From: Larkinella punicea
GTDB taxonomy: Bacteria; Bacteroidota; Bacteroidia; Cytophagales; Spirosomataceae
Reading direction: 5' to 3'
NCBI RefSeq assembly: GCF_003334855.1
Contig: NZ_QOWE01000004.1
Location: forward strand, 124,001-188,000
DNA length: 64,000 nucleotides
Both the position numbers and the translations under genes were made by a program. Below, one piece after another: positions 16,710-25,532 of the stretch (positions within the stretch are counted from its first letter, which is position 1; each line of letters begins with the position of its first letter). The notes beneath the pieces are model-generated. The model was not told the DNA's origin. It did no database searches and worked only from the letters and a program-made list of their open reading frames with translations.

Positions 16710-17483
16710 TCATTGAATCGGTGAATAGTCCGTTGCTTTCATGTAAACCGATTCGACTTTGGTGGTCAGGGAGCCGTTTTTCTCGGAATCGGCTTTGGCC
16801 TTCACCCATTTCGGATCGACCCGGAACTCATCGAAATGCTTCTTGCCTTCCGCTTCACTCGGGTGCGCCAGAATGTACACCAGTTTCGACTGACCGCTTT
16901 CGTCGGGCTGCGTCGTCAGCCAGTAGCCGATGTGGGTCATGCCGTGTTGTTTGAACAGCTTGAGGGTGTGGTTTTTAAACCGGGCGAGCAGGTCGTTCAG
17001 TTTGCCGGGAGCCGGTGAATAGGTGCGCAATTCAAACACCCGTCCCGGTTTTTTCGATGCTTTGATTTTGGGTGAAATTTCGGCTTCGGTCATAAAAATC
17101 TGGTCGACTTTGGCGACAATTTTGCCATTTGCTTCCGTTTTTGCTACGACTTCCTTCCATTCCGGATCGCTGCTAAAGGCTTTCCACGACGCATCGCGGG
17201 CTTCACGGTTGGGATACGACAGGATGTAAATCAGCCTTTCCTGCGAAGCATCGGTCGGAATCCAGTAACCGACGTTGGTCATGCCGTGCTTTTCAAAAAT
17301 TTTGGTCGTGTATTTCCGAAAACGGTCGATAATGTTTTCGTAATTGCCGGGCGTCGGGTAATAAATCCGGACTTCGTACAAGCGCGAGGGATCGGCCGGT
17401 TTAGTGGATTTCGGGTCCGAATTAGCTACCGAAAAACTCAATGCAGTTACAACAAGGCTACAGGTTAATAGGAAATTTCTCAT
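16710..17483 (-). CDS. Exported tandem NIPSNAP domain protein
   Basis: 257 aa. A signal peptide (RNFLLTCSLVVTALSFSVAN) is followed by two NIPSNAP domains. The first starts YEVRIYYPTPGNYENIIDRF (about 37-135) and the second FELRTYSPAPGKLNDLLARF (about 148-250). Each carries the HGMT.(N/H)(V/I)GYW segment. NIPSNAP domains are ferredoxin-like dimeric alpha+beta folds of unclear biochemical role. The gene is monocistronic and has a good -7 element upstream (17509-17516). Confidence 0.92.
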   Translation of the reverse strand: MRNFLLTCSLVVTALSFSVANSDPKSTKPADPSRLYEVRIYYPTPGNYENIIDRFRKYTTKIFEKHGMTNVGYWIPTDASQERLIYILSYPNREARDASWKAFSSDPEWKEVVAKTEANGKIVAKVDQIFMTEAEISPKIKASKKPGRVFELRTYSPAPGKLNDLLARFKNHTLKLFKQHGMTHIGYWLTTQPDESGQSKLVYILAHPSEAEGKKHFDEFRVDPKWVKAKADSEKNGSLTTKVESVYMKATDYSPIQ

Positions 17484-17508
17484 TGGTACGCGGCTGTTAG
17501 TTGAAGTA

Positions 17509-17516
17509 CAAAAATA
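17509..17516 (-). promoter_or_regulatory. Putative -7 element for the NIPSNAP gene
   Basis: Minus-strand TATTTTTG fits TAnnTTTG and lies 26 nt before the start codon. No -33 TTG was recognised. Confidence 0.45.
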
Positions 17517-17625
17517 GAGAGAGAACCGACAGGATTAATTGATTAATCATAATTTCGATAAAGGCACTTTTTTCAGATAAAAAACTATCTTTACAAATCA
17601 AACATCCCTATAAAATTTTGATTTT

Positions 17626-18588
17626 ATGCTGAGTCGCGTTGCAAACTCTATCTATTGGATGAACCGCTACATTGAACGGGCCGACAATTATTCCCGTTTT
17701 ATGAGTGTCAATTTTAATCTGGCGTTGGATTTACCGCCCAATGTCGACGAACAATGGGAACCGCTTTTAATTGCCACTGCCGATAATTACCTGTTTTACA
17801 ACTACTACCAGGAGCCAACCCGCGAGAATGTCATCGATTTTATGACCTTCGACAAGCGAAATCCCAACTCCATCGTGAGCTGCCTGAACAATGCCCGGGA
17901 AAACGCCCGGACGATCCGGGAAAGCATTTCGAAGGAAATGTGGGAAAACATCAACGATCTGTATTTGCGCGTTCGGGACACGACGACAAAAGGGGAATCC
18001 AACTTAGACCGTTTGCAGGAATTTCTAAATAACGTAAAAAACGGTTGCCAGCATTTTTACGGCGTCATCGACTGCACCATTACCCGCAACGAAGCCTGGC
18101 ATTTCGGGCGAGTGGGGCGGTTTCTGGAACGCGCCGACAAAACCTCCCGGTTTCTGGATGTGAAGTACTTTACGCTTCTGCCCGACGCCGACGCCGTGGG
18201 TTCAACGCTTGATCTGATGATCTGGACCGCCGTTCTGAAATCGGGCAGTGCCTACAACATGTACCGGCAGCAATACAAAATGATTAGCTCGTCGACCATT
18301 GTTGAATTCCTGATTCTGGACAAACTTTTCCCCCGTTCGGTTGCCCACTGCATCCGTCAGGCCGAACTGTCGCTTTACGAAATATCGGGCAATCTGATCA
18401 CCAACGGGTTTAAGAACGATGCCGAAAAGGCTTTGAGCAAGCTCCGGTCGGAGATTGAGTTTACCGAAACATCCGAGCTCTTCAAAACCGGTCTGCATCA
18501 GTACCTGGATCGTTTCCAGATTCGCACCAACGAAGCCGCCAAAGCCGTTTACGAAACGTACTTCAGCCTGAAACCGGTCGAAGCCTGA
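17626..18588 (+). CDS. Alpha-E domain-containing protein (DUF403)
   Basis: 320-aa soluble all-helical protein. The start MLSRVANSIYWMNRYIERADN is the hallmark of the alpha-E domain, and WHFGRVGRFLERADKTSRFLD repeats the same pattern in the middle. Members usually sit beside a circularly permuted ATP-grasp protein and a transglutaminase-like gene in a putative peptide-synthesis cluster; none of those is adjacent here, so this copy is isolated from the usual partners within this window. A weak -7-like TATCTTTA lies at 17586-17593. Confidence 0.92.
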   Translation: MLSRVANSIYWMNRYIERADNYSRFMSVNFNLALDLPPNVDEQWEPLLIATADNYLFYNYYQEPTRENVIDFMTFDKRNPNSIVSCLNNARENARTIRESISKEMWENINDLYLRVRDTTTKGESNLDRLQEFLNNVKNGCQHFYGVIDCTITRNEAWHFGRVGRFLERADKTSRFLDVKYFTLLPDADAVGSTLDLMIWTAVLKSGSAYNMYRQQYKMISSSTIVEFLILDKLFPRSVAHCIRQAELSLYEISGNLITNGFKNDAEKALSKLRSEIEFTETSELFKTGLHQYLDRFQIRTNEAAKAVYETYFSLKPVEA

Positions 18589-18594
18589 TGAACG

Positions 18595-18648
18595 CTCAAC
18601 GGCTTGAAAAACTTCCCGTGCAGGCAAAAGTCCTTTCAAGCCGTTGAG
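18595..18648. terminator. Bidirectional terminator, 15-bp perfect stem
   Basis: CTCAACGGCTTGAAA (18595-18609) pairs exactly with TTTCAAGCCGTTGAG (18634-18648). It lies between the convergent alpha-E gene and the outer-membrane protein gene and is followed by T-rich sequence on the + strand. Confidence 0.8.
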
Positions 18649-18654
18649 GTGTTG

Positions 18655-19422
18655 TTATTTGTAAAAAGGAAACGTCAGGGCAACGTAACCCATGGCGGCC
18701 CGGTTGCGAAACCGTCGGTTGTCATCGTCAATGTTCAGATTGCTGGCCCGCATTTCGGTAGTAATCCAATGGTAGCCCACCTTCACGCCCATTCGTCGCA
18801 GCATCGTCAATCTCACGTAGACTTCGCTGGAGAGCGATCCCAGATCATTGTCGCCCAGCAACCGCACATTCAACCGTTGAGGCTGAGCGTATTGCAAGGG
18901 TGAAACCCGAAAACTCACGGTATCAATTTCTGAATCGGCATTGGTATGCTCGAACCGACCGGTTGTCGACCGGTAGCGTCCCTCCCGGCTTCTGCCAAAG
19001 CCCAGGCCGATCAGATCGGCACCAGCACCCACTTCCACCGGTCCCAGCCGAACCTGCGCCCGTAAACCAAAATTGACGGTTGAAACCGTCACCCAATCGA
19101 ATCGCATGGTATCGATATTGGCCGCCACCTCGGGAGCCCCAATGGCCCCAAAGCCGGTTTTTTCACGGGTGAGCCGGGCTGGAGCTGTCGTATAATTCAG
19201 GTTATCTCCGTAAAAATTCCCCCCTTTGATCGTCCAGCCAATCGAAAAAATCTTGTTGGCATCCAGATTTAGCAGTTCATAATAGGTGATGGACGGCGCC
19301 AGATAATCCTTTTTAAAAGCGGCACCCACGTCCACTCCGCTGCTGATCCGGCTGGCGGTGGGCGTTTGTGAGAAGGCGACGGCAGACGTAAAGACCAGCA
19401 CTAATGTTACTATTTTTCTCAT
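18655..19422 (-). CDS. Predicted outer-membrane beta-barrel protein
   Basis: 255 aa with a clear signal peptide (RKIVTLVLVFTSAVAFSQ). The mature protein shows alternating short beta segments rich in Gly, Arg and aromatic residues, for example VNFGLRAQVRLGPVEVGAGADL, and ends in FPFYK, with aromatic residues next to the C-terminus as in barrels. No specific family is recognised. It stands alone between terminators and has a good -7 element at 19445-19452. Confidence 0.7.
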   Translation of the reverse strand: MRKIVTLVLVFTSAVAFSQTPTASRISSGVDVGAAFKKDYLAPSITYYELLNLDANKIFSIGWTIKGGNFYGDNLNYTTAPARLTREKTGFGAIGAPEVAANIDTMRFDWVTVSTVNFGLRAQVRLGPVEVGAGADLIGLGFGRSREGRYRSTTGRFEHTNADSEIDTVSFRVSPLQYAQPQRLNVRLLGDNDLGSLSSEVYVRLTMLRRMGVKVGYHWITTEMRASNLNIDDDNRRFRNRAAMGYVALTFPFYK

Positions 19423-19444
19423 ATAGGAAACTTACTTTGTAAAG

Positions 19445-19452
19445 CAAAGTTA
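19445..19452 (-). promoter_or_regulatory. Putative -7 element for the outer-membrane protein gene
   Basis: Minus-strand TAACTTTG fits TAnnTTTG and lies 23 nt before the ATG at 19422. Confidence 0.45.
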
Positions 19453-19681
19453 ATGGGATTAACTGAAAGCTGGTGGTTTTGTTTCGCGCCGACCGCATCA
19501 TTTTTTTGCCAAAAATTCGTTCTACGGCCAATCCGATAACATTCAGGCAAGTAAATGGTTTAGAAAACTTACGTGTACGGGTCACAACAGGCGGTTCGTG
19601 AATCCTGCTTTGATACATGTAGAAACCCGGTGTCAAAGGTTTCAAAATCCATGATTGCCCAAACAATAATTTTTGCAAAAA

Positions 19682-19702
19682 GTATGCCCGCACGGGGCAT
19701 AC
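19682..19702 (-). terminator. glgB terminator
   Basis: Stem GTATGCCC / GGGCATAC with a 5-nt loop, just beyond the glgB stop. On the minus strand it is followed by TTTTTGC. The rest of 19423-19681 contains no recognised gene. Confidence 0.8.
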
Positions 19703-19709
19703 CTGAAAT

Positions 19710-21713
19710 TTATGCTTCATTATTCTGATACTTCAGCACCACCGCTCCCAACGGCGGCACGGTGAGCACGATGGAAGCCTGACGCCCTTGCCACTCCTGC
19801 GGTTCCGAGACAAGCGGCTGGCTATTCAGCAGGCCGCTCCCAAAAAACGCCCGATCGTCGCTGTTGAACAACTCGGCCCAGGTGCCGGCCGCCGGAACAC
19901 CAATGCGGTAGTCGGTGCGCGGAATGGGCGTCATGTTCAACACAATCACCACCTGCTCTTTGGTGCGGGTTCCTTTCCGGGCGTAGACAATCATGCTGTT
20001 TTCGCGGTCCGTCGTATCGATCCACTCGAAGCCTTCGGCCACGAAACTCTGCTCATACAGCGCCGGTTCGCTGCGATACAGCCGGTTTAATGCTTTCATG
20101 CACTCTTTCATACCCTGATGGGGTGCATAATCGAGGAGGTGCCAGTCGAGGCTGCCGTCGAATTTCCACTCCGAGGTTTGTCCGAATTCACAGCCCATAA
20201 ACAGCAGTTTGGTGCCGGGATGTGTGAACATATACGTAAACAACAGCCGCAGGTTGGCAAACCGCTGCCATTCGTCACCCGGCATTTTGCTGATCAGCGC
20301 CTTTTTGCCGTAGACCACCTCATCGTGCGAAAACGGCAGCATGAAGTTTTCCGAAAACGCATACACCGTGCTGAATGTCAGCTCGTCCTGGTGCCAGCGA
20401 CGGTAATACGAATCGCGCTGAAAATACCGCAGGGTGTCGTTCATCCAGCCCATCATCCACTTCATGCCGAAGCCCAAACCGCCCGTATAGGTAGGTCGGG
20501 TCACGCCCGGAAAGGCCGTCGACTCCTCGGCAATCATCTGGACTTCCGGAAAGTCCTTGTAAACCGCTTCGTTCAGTTCCTTGAAGAGCGAAATGGCTTC
20601 CAGGTTTTCCCGGCCACCGAATACGTTTGGTTCCCATTCGCCGTGGTTGCGGGAATAATCGAGGTACAGCATCGACGCGACGGCATCAACCCGCAACCCG
20701 TCGGCATGAAACCGGTCCAGCCAGAACAGAGCATTACTGAGCAGAAACGCCCGCACCTCGTTGCGACCGTAATTAAAAATGTAGCTTTTCCAGTCGGGAT
20801 GATAGCCCTTCCGCATATCGGGATGCTCATACAGGTGCGAACCGTCGAACTCATACAAGCCGTGGGCATCACCCGGAAAGTGCGAAGGTACCCAGTCGAG
20901 ATACACGCCGATGTTCTCCTGGTGCAGCCGCTCGATCATATTCATGAAATCCTGCGGGGTACCGAACCGGCTGGTCGGTGCAAAATACCCGGTGATCTGG
21001 TAGCCCCACGACGGGTCGTACGGATGCTCCATAACAGGCATAAATTCGACGTGCGTAAAGCCCAGTTCCTTGATGTAGGGCACCAGTGCATCGGCTACTT
21101 CATTGTACGACAATTGCCGTGTGGGCTCCGACGGATCACGACGCCACGAATTCAGGTGAAGTTCATACACGGAAATGGGTTTGTTGAGGGCGTTGATTTT
21201 CCCCCGGTTCCGCATCCAGTAATCATCCTTCCATTCGTACCAGTTGTCCCAGACAACCGAGCCGGTTTTGGGCGGTGTTTCCCACCAGAGTGCAAACGGA
21301 TCGCCTTTCTCAAGTTCACGGCCGCTATCGTGCGTGATGGCATATTTATAAATCTCACCCCGGCCAATGTGGGGCACAAAAGCCTCCCAGATCCCGGAAC
21401 TGTCCCAGCGAACTTTCAGCGGATGGCTTCCTTTGTTCCAGCCGTTGAAATTGCCAATAACCGCCACATACCGGGCCGACGGTGCCCAGACGGCAAAATA
21501 CGTACCGACCACGCCGTCGACCTCGACGACGTGTGAGCCCAGCTTTTCATACAGACGGGTGTGTTTTCCGGCCCGGAAAAGATAGATGTCAAATTCGGTT
21601 AATCGACTGTAATCCCCTGAAACGGTTGAAGGTTCAGGTGTTTGGTCGACAGTCTCCGTTTCCGGTTTTGGGTCAATGGTAACAGGAGTCTGTTTGGTCG
21701 TACGTTTCGCCAT
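19710..21713 (-). CDS. glgB: 1,4-alpha-glucan branching enzyme
   Basis: 667 aa, GH13 with a CBM48 module. It introduces alpha-1,6 branches into linear alpha-1,4-glucan. A poorly conserved N-terminal extension (about 1-35, Thr/Pro/Glu-rich) is followed by CBM48 (YFAVWAPSARYVAVIGNFNGW) and the catalytic barrel. Nucleophile D343 is in GLRVDAVASMLYLDY, the acid/base E396 in IAEESTAFPG (53 residues apart, the same spacing as in E. coli GlgB), and FSHDEVVYGK is the fourth conserved region. The GlgE-pathway genes mak (upstream on the same strand) and glgE are neighbours, so it probably branches GlgE product. Confidence 0.96.
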   Translation of the reverse strand: MAKRTTKQTPVTIDPKPETETVDQTPEPSTVSGDYSRLTEFDIYLFRAGKHTRLYEKLGSHVVEVDGVVGTYFAVWAPSARYVAVIGNFNGWNKGSHPLKVRWDSSGIWEAFVPHIGRGEIYKYAITHDSGRELEKGDPFALWWETPPKTGSVVWDNWYEWKDDYWMRNRGKINALNKPISVYELHLNSWRRDPSEPTRQLSYNEVADALVPYIKELGFTHVEFMPVMEHPYDPSWGYQITGYFAPTSRFGTPQDFMNMIERLHQENIGVYLDWVPSHFPGDAHGLYEFDGSHLYEHPDMRKGYHPDWKSYIFNYGRNEVRAFLLSNALFWLDRFHADGLRVDAVASMLYLDYSRNHGEWEPNVFGGRENLEAISLFKELNEAVYKDFPEVQMIAEESTAFPGVTRPTYTGGLGFGMKWMMGWMNDTLRYFQRDSYYRRWHQDELTFSTVYAFSENFMLPFSHDEVVYGKKALISKMPGDEWQRFANLRLLFTYMFTHPGTKLLFMGCEFGQTSEWKFDGSLDWHLLDYAPHQGMKECMKALNRLYRSEPALYEQSFVAEGFEWIDTTDRENSMIVYARKGTRTKEQVVIVLNMTPIPRTDYRIGVPAAGTWAELFNSDDRAFFGSGLLNSQPLVSEPQEWQGRQASIVLTVPPLGAVVLKYQNNEA

Positions 21714-21786
21714 AGGAAAGCTACATGGTTTAGCTCGTGAAATATAGACAAATTTTCACCGATGAATCCAACTGATTCATTGGGTT

Positions 21787-22380
21787 TTATTCTTCGAAAA
21801 CCTCGTGGAGGTCGATTTGGAGGTTCGGAAAGATTAACGGAGCCAGGGTATCGCTCTCATCGTACGGATGTTGCCCGATAAACTGCCCCTGTTCGTTGAG
21901 CGTATAGACCAGGACGTTATCGTATTCGGGCTGAACAATCCAGTATTCCCGGACGCCGGCTTCCTGATACGCATCGAATTTCTCCTTCATCTCTTTTTTC
22001 GTGTTGCCTTTCGACAACACTTCAATCACCAGGTCCGGTGCGCCAATGCAACCCGCATCGTCCAGTTTAGCCGGATCGCAAATAATGCACAAATCCGGCT
22101 GAACAACGGTGGTAATCGTTTCATTCGTCAGTTTATTCTTGCGGGGCAGTCGCACATCGAACGGCGCCATGAAGACTTGACAGGGTTTGCCCTTCATGTA
22201 ATTGCCAAACGGCAAATAGAACTTACCAACCAACTGCTGATGCCGGCGACTGGGTGCGGGCGACATTTTCCAGATGTAGCCGCGTATCAATTCAAGCCGC
22301 TCCTGAACCCGCCACGTCAGGTAGTCGGCATAGGTGTATTGCCGGGTTAAATCCAACTGATCCAAACTGGTTATTTCCAT
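21787..22380 (-). CDS. Uma2 family endonuclease-like protein
   Basis: 197-aa PD-(D/E)XK-fold protein of the Uma2 (DUF820) family. The N-terminus has YTYADYLTWRVQERLELIRGYIWKM; the catalytic core is PDLCIICDPAKLDDAGCIGAPDLVIEVLSKGN, ending in a DAYQEAGVREYWIVQPE segment. Such genes occur in many copies in Bacteroidota and cyanobacteria, and their role is unsettled. This one sits between mak (23 nt upstream) and glgB (73 nt downstream) on the same strand. A functional tie to glucan synthesis is not implied by the family. Confidence 0.9.
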   Translation of the reverse strand: MEITSLDQLDLTRQYTYADYLTWRVQERLELIRGYIWKMSPAPSRRHQQLVGKFYLPFGNYMKGKPCQVFMAPFDVRLPRKNKLTNETITTVVQPDLCIICDPAKLDDAGCIGAPDLVIEVLSKGNTKKEMKEKFDAYQEAGVREYWIVQPEYDNVLVYTLNEQGQFIGQHPYDESDTLAPLIFPNLQIDLHEVFEE

Positions 22381-22403
22381 AGAAATGCGCGTTTAGCACA
22401 AAC

Positions 22404-24089
22404 TTACTCTTTTTTCGTCTGCAACAACCCCATTTGCAGCAGCGGGAGTTCCGAATTTCGGGTCGGGTCGGCAATCCGTATTTTTTCAATTTCCCGGATC
22501 ACATCCATAATTCCTTTCAACGGAATCTTGACCCAGGCTGGCCGGTAGCTGATTTCATAGCCCAGTTCATACACGGCTTTTTCCAGCAAATACACCAGCA
22601 GCAAAAAGTTCACCTCGTTGCTGTTCTTAAACAGCGGATGCGGGCTGCCAATCGTTTCCAGGTAGGCGTCCATGTACGTATCCCGAATCAGTTTAAACCA
22701 GCGTTCGGAAACGCGCTGCAGGTGATCAGGTTCGATGCCGGCGGTTTCTGTGCTGCCAAAGAGCTTAGCCGAAACCGCGTAATGGTAGGAACGGATCATG
22801 CCGGCAACGTCTTTCAGGGGTGAATGTTTGATCTTCCGTTCGCTGATGCTGCTTTCCGGTTCGCCTTCAAAGTCGATGATAATGAAGTCCTTACCCGTTG
22901 CCAGCACCTGCCCCAGGTGGTAATCGCCGTGAATCCGGATGCGCAGCGACTCAAGCGGGCGGGTCCGGAAATCATCGACAAACTCGTCGATCATCTCCTT
23001 GGCTTCCATAAACACCCAGGCCAGGCTCTGCGCCAGCGGATCGAGTTTCGTGTAGTTATCGATGAGCAGATTATACCGCCGTTCGAGCAGACTTTCAAAC
23101 CGCCGGATGATAAACTCCCGGTAGTCGTCGGTGAACGGTTCGGCAGCAAATGCCGGATCGCCCGAGTCCGGGTCGTAGAGCGCCAGGTGCATTTGACCCG
23201 TCCGTCGGCCCAGCAGTTCCACCCGGTCGAACACGTCTTCCCGGATCGTAAACAACCGGTGCGGAACCGCGTAGAGAAAATCATTGAGGTAATCGCCCGT
23301 CTGGCTCCAGCTATCCTGCTGGTTTTCAACCATGCGCTGCATCATCCCGAGCGTAATGTCCGGCACACCCTCCTGCTCCCAGATCACGCTTCCGGCGTAG
23401 GCCGGGATGTGACTGAAGTTACTTTTTTCGGTCAGAAAACTGACGAGGTCCACTTCCGGGTTGGTTTCCTGAAAAAGCTTGCGGTAAAGTTTCAGGAAAT
23501 ACTTCTCCCCCTGATCTGAAACGCCAAAAACCAGTGCAGAATTACTTGAGTCAACCGGCAATACACGACTGGTAATCAACCCATTGATATCATCGACAGC
23601 CAACCCCTTCCCCCGGTGGAAGGTCAGTTTTCCACTTGTTTGATCCAGCGTTTGCTGATGGGCCAGGTTAAAATACAGGGCTTGCCGGAACCGTTCGTCG
23701 TAAATGGCATCGACCACCAAACCGCTTTCCTGGTCGAAATCCGCACGCGTCAGAATCCCTTTCGGGGCGATGGAAGATGCATCGGGATGACCAGCTTCAA
23801 CAAACGATAAGGGAAGTAAATAACGTTCGGTTTCGCCGTCGGCATACGCAGCTTCCACGATAAACAGGAATGCCTTATCGTCGGTTTGATTATCGGAAAG
23901 AAACGCGATTTCGTGAACAACCTGAATGCGAAAGCCAGCCTGCTGGCGGGCTTTCCCGGCAAACCACCGGCACGCGTTCACATAGGGAGGCAGAATCGCC
24001 GTTTCCAGAAACCGGATGGCATCCTGATCCCCGATTAGATTATTCCAGGCATAGCGGCTGCTCAGGTTGGTTGCGGTTGAGTCGAACAT
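22404..24089 (-). CDS. mak: Maltokinase (GlgE pathway), Mak/Pep2-like
   Basis: 561-aa kinase of the aminoglycoside-phosphotransferase fold. Maltokinase phosphorylates maltose to maltose-1-phosphate, the donor used by GlgE. The N-terminal cap domain with ACRWFAGKARQQAGF is typical. The catalytic loop RIHGDYHLGQVL and IIIDFEGEPESSISERKIKHSPLKDVAGMIRSYHY match maltokinases. It is not fused to a trehalose synthase (TreS) as in some bacteria, and no treS lies in the window. Downstream are Uma2 and glgB; glgE is 8 kb upstream on the same strand, separated by signalling genes. Confidence 0.88.
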   Translation of the reverse strand: MFDSTATNLSSRYAWNNLIGDQDAIRFLETAILPPYVNACRWFAGKARQQAGFRIQVVHEIAFLSDNQTDDKAFLFIVEAAYADGETERYLLPLSFVEAGHPDASSIAPKGILTRADFDQESGLVVDAIYDERFRQALYFNLAHQQTLDQTSGKLTFHRGKGLAVDDINGLITSRVLPVDSSNSALVFGVSDQGEKYFLKLYRKLFQETNPEVDLVSFLTEKSNFSHIPAYAGSVIWEQEGVPDITLGMMQRMVENQQDSWSQTGDYLNDFLYAVPHRLFTIREDVFDRVELLGRRTGQMHLALYDPDSGDPAFAAEPFTDDYREFIIRRFESLLERRYNLLIDNYTKLDPLAQSLAWVFMEAKEMIDEFVDDFRTRPLESLRIRIHGDYHLGQVLATGKDFIIIDFEGEPESSISERKIKHSPLKDVAGMIRSYHYAVSAKLFGSTETAGIEPDHLQRVSERWFKLIRDTYMDAYLETIGSPHPLFKNSNEVNFLLLVYLLEKAVYELGYEISYRPAWVKIPLKGIMDVIREIEKIRIADPTRNSELPLLQMGLLQTKKE

Positions 24090-24190
24090 GGAGACAGATC
24101 GGTGGTACAGGCAAAGCGATTCTACCCGTAATAATACAAAGTGATTCCGTAAATAAGCCTATTTAATGAGGATAAATTGCAAACTGTCGA

Positions 24191-24793
24191 TTATTCCAGC
24201 AGATAATCCATGAGCGTTTTCCACTGGATCTTCTGGTAGAGAAGCCAGCCGGTTGTGGCAATCACGGTATTGACCACCGCACGGCCTCCGGCTTCCGGAT
24301 TCTGGTTATTGATGCGTTCGTTTTTACCAATCTGACAGGCCGTTAGGGTATTTCCCACCCATTCCACACGGAACGTGCTGGTCGATTCATCGGTAAAAAA
24401 GTGCTCGGTCCGGTTTTCGTTTTTGTGTGGGTCTGCACAGGGACGGGCCGTAAAACCGGCTTTCGTTTCCGCATCGACAACCTGAATCACCTTTACCCAA
24501 TTGACGGGTGTTGGGCCGGGGAGTTCCAGGCGGATCAAGTCGCCAACGGTCGGCGGCCCGGTCGGTTTGGGCTGTCCGGCGGCATCATGCAGGATAAACC
24601 CGGCGGTCAGGCTGGATACGTCGGACCAGCGGTTTACATCAAAAACTTTCTCTCTGGCGCGGGCGAAGGCCGGTCGGGCGGTTTGATGACCCGGGTAGTT
24701 TTTCTGGCTGCAAAACGTTTTGTCCACCGAATCGTCCCCTTTTAAAAGATCAATGCCGTGTTGAAAGGCATCTCCGATGTTGCTGGTTTTCAT
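24191..24793 (-). CDS. Hypothetical protein
   Basis: 200 aa, no signal peptide or membrane helix. A beta-rich centre contains PPTVGDLIRLELPGPTPVNWVKVIQVV and STFRVEWVGNTLTACQIGKNE, and the C-terminus is GWLLYQKIQWKTLMDYLLE. The segment with GDLIRLELPGP and FFTDESTSTFRV suggests a small beta-barrel-like fold, but I recognise no family. It stands alone; the terminator at 24829-24866 lies upstream and belongs to the next gene. Confidence 0.6.
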   Translation of the reverse strand: MKTSNIGDAFQHGIDLLKGDDSVDKTFCSQKNYPGHQTARPAFARAREKVFDVNRWSDVSSLTAGFILHDAAGQPKPTGPPTVGDLIRLELPGPTPVNWVKVIQVVDAETKAGFTARPCADPHKNENRTEHFFTDESTSTFRVEWVGNTLTACQIGKNERINNQNPEAGGRAVVNTVIATTGWLLYQKIQWKTLMDYLLE

Positions 24794-24828
24794 ACGCTTT
24801 CAATTGAAGGGTTTACACGCTATGTATT

Positions 24829-24866
24829 AAAAACCCATTCCGACCGGTTGATCGGAATGGGTTTTT
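24829..24866 (-). terminator. Terminator behind the small secreted protein gene
   Basis: AAAAACCCATTCCGA (24829-24843) pairs exactly with TCGGAATGGGTTTTT (24852-24866). Read on the minus strand the stem ends in a U-tract. It lies 26 nt after the stop of the gene at 24893-25294. Confidence 0.85.
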
Positions 24867-24892
24867 CACGCGAAGCAGGATGCTAAAAGCCT

Positions 24893-25294
24893 TTACTGAC
24901 GGGGGTCGGGCTTTTTACGGGTGGTATCCGTACCGGTGTTGCCGAACGTGCGGCCGTTGCTGCGGTCATTTTTGGCTTTCGGATACGATCTGGACCGGTT
25001 TTTTTCGGACACTTTGCCATCGGCGGTCGACGGCGACCGCGCTTCCCGATTTGCCTGCTTGCCCGAACGGCCAAATTTATTGGATGTGCTGTTGCTGTCC
25101 GGGCGAACGCCGGTTACGTTCCGGCTAATGCCCGCCCGGGTTTTGCCGGGCTCCGTTTTTTGTTCTTTTACATTCCCGTTCCTGCTCTGCGCCGGATTGG
25201 CGACATTGCCTTCCGAACTGGTCGTCTGAGCCTGGGTTGGCAGGGTGAAAACCAATCCTGTCAACACGGCGGCCATTAAAATTCCTTTTTTCAT
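24893..25294 (-). CDS. Small secreted basic low-complexity protein
   Basis: 133 aa with a clear signal peptide (KKGILMAAVLTGLVFTLPTQAQ). The mature part is disordered, rich in Ser, Asn, Arg, Lys and Gly, with segments such as GVRPDSNSTSNKFGRSGKQAN and a C-terminal RKKPDPRQ. No family is recognised. It has its own terminator and no clear partner genes. The 238 nt upstream (25295-25532) hold no recognised gene. Confidence 0.65.
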   Translation of the reverse strand: MKKGILMAAVLTGLVFTLPTQAQTTSSEGNVANPAQSRNGNVKEQKTEPGKTRAGISRNVTGVRPDSNSTSNKFGRSGKQANREARSPSTADGKVSEKNRSRSYPKAKNDRSNGRTFGNTGTDTTRKKPDPRQ

Positions 25295-25532
25295 CGTTGA
25301 GTTGATTTACGCGACGCTTTCCCGTCCACAAGGTTCATCATTCGGCGCATTCGCCCGGTTTTGGTTGGTCGAAAACCCATACCGGTAACGACGGCGTTCT
25401 ATGGTGTTAACCGCATACGCTCCGCATTGTTATCGAAAATAAGCCACGGTCCGGCAAAAGAAATTTGGCGTCACCATCTTGAAAAGGCGAACAAGTCCTG
25501 TTGCCCGACCGAAAACCCGAACCGGACCTTCG

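Noticed and set aside
19423-19709. Small ORF of 135 aa (19313-19720) between the barrel gene and glgB
   Set aside because: It overlaps the barrel gene start and the glgB terminator and shows no protein-like sequence.
20118-21536. 472-aa open frame on the strand opposite to glgB
   Set aside because: It is antisense to a clear GH13 branching enzyme and has no recognisable domain; long antisense frames are common at this base composition.
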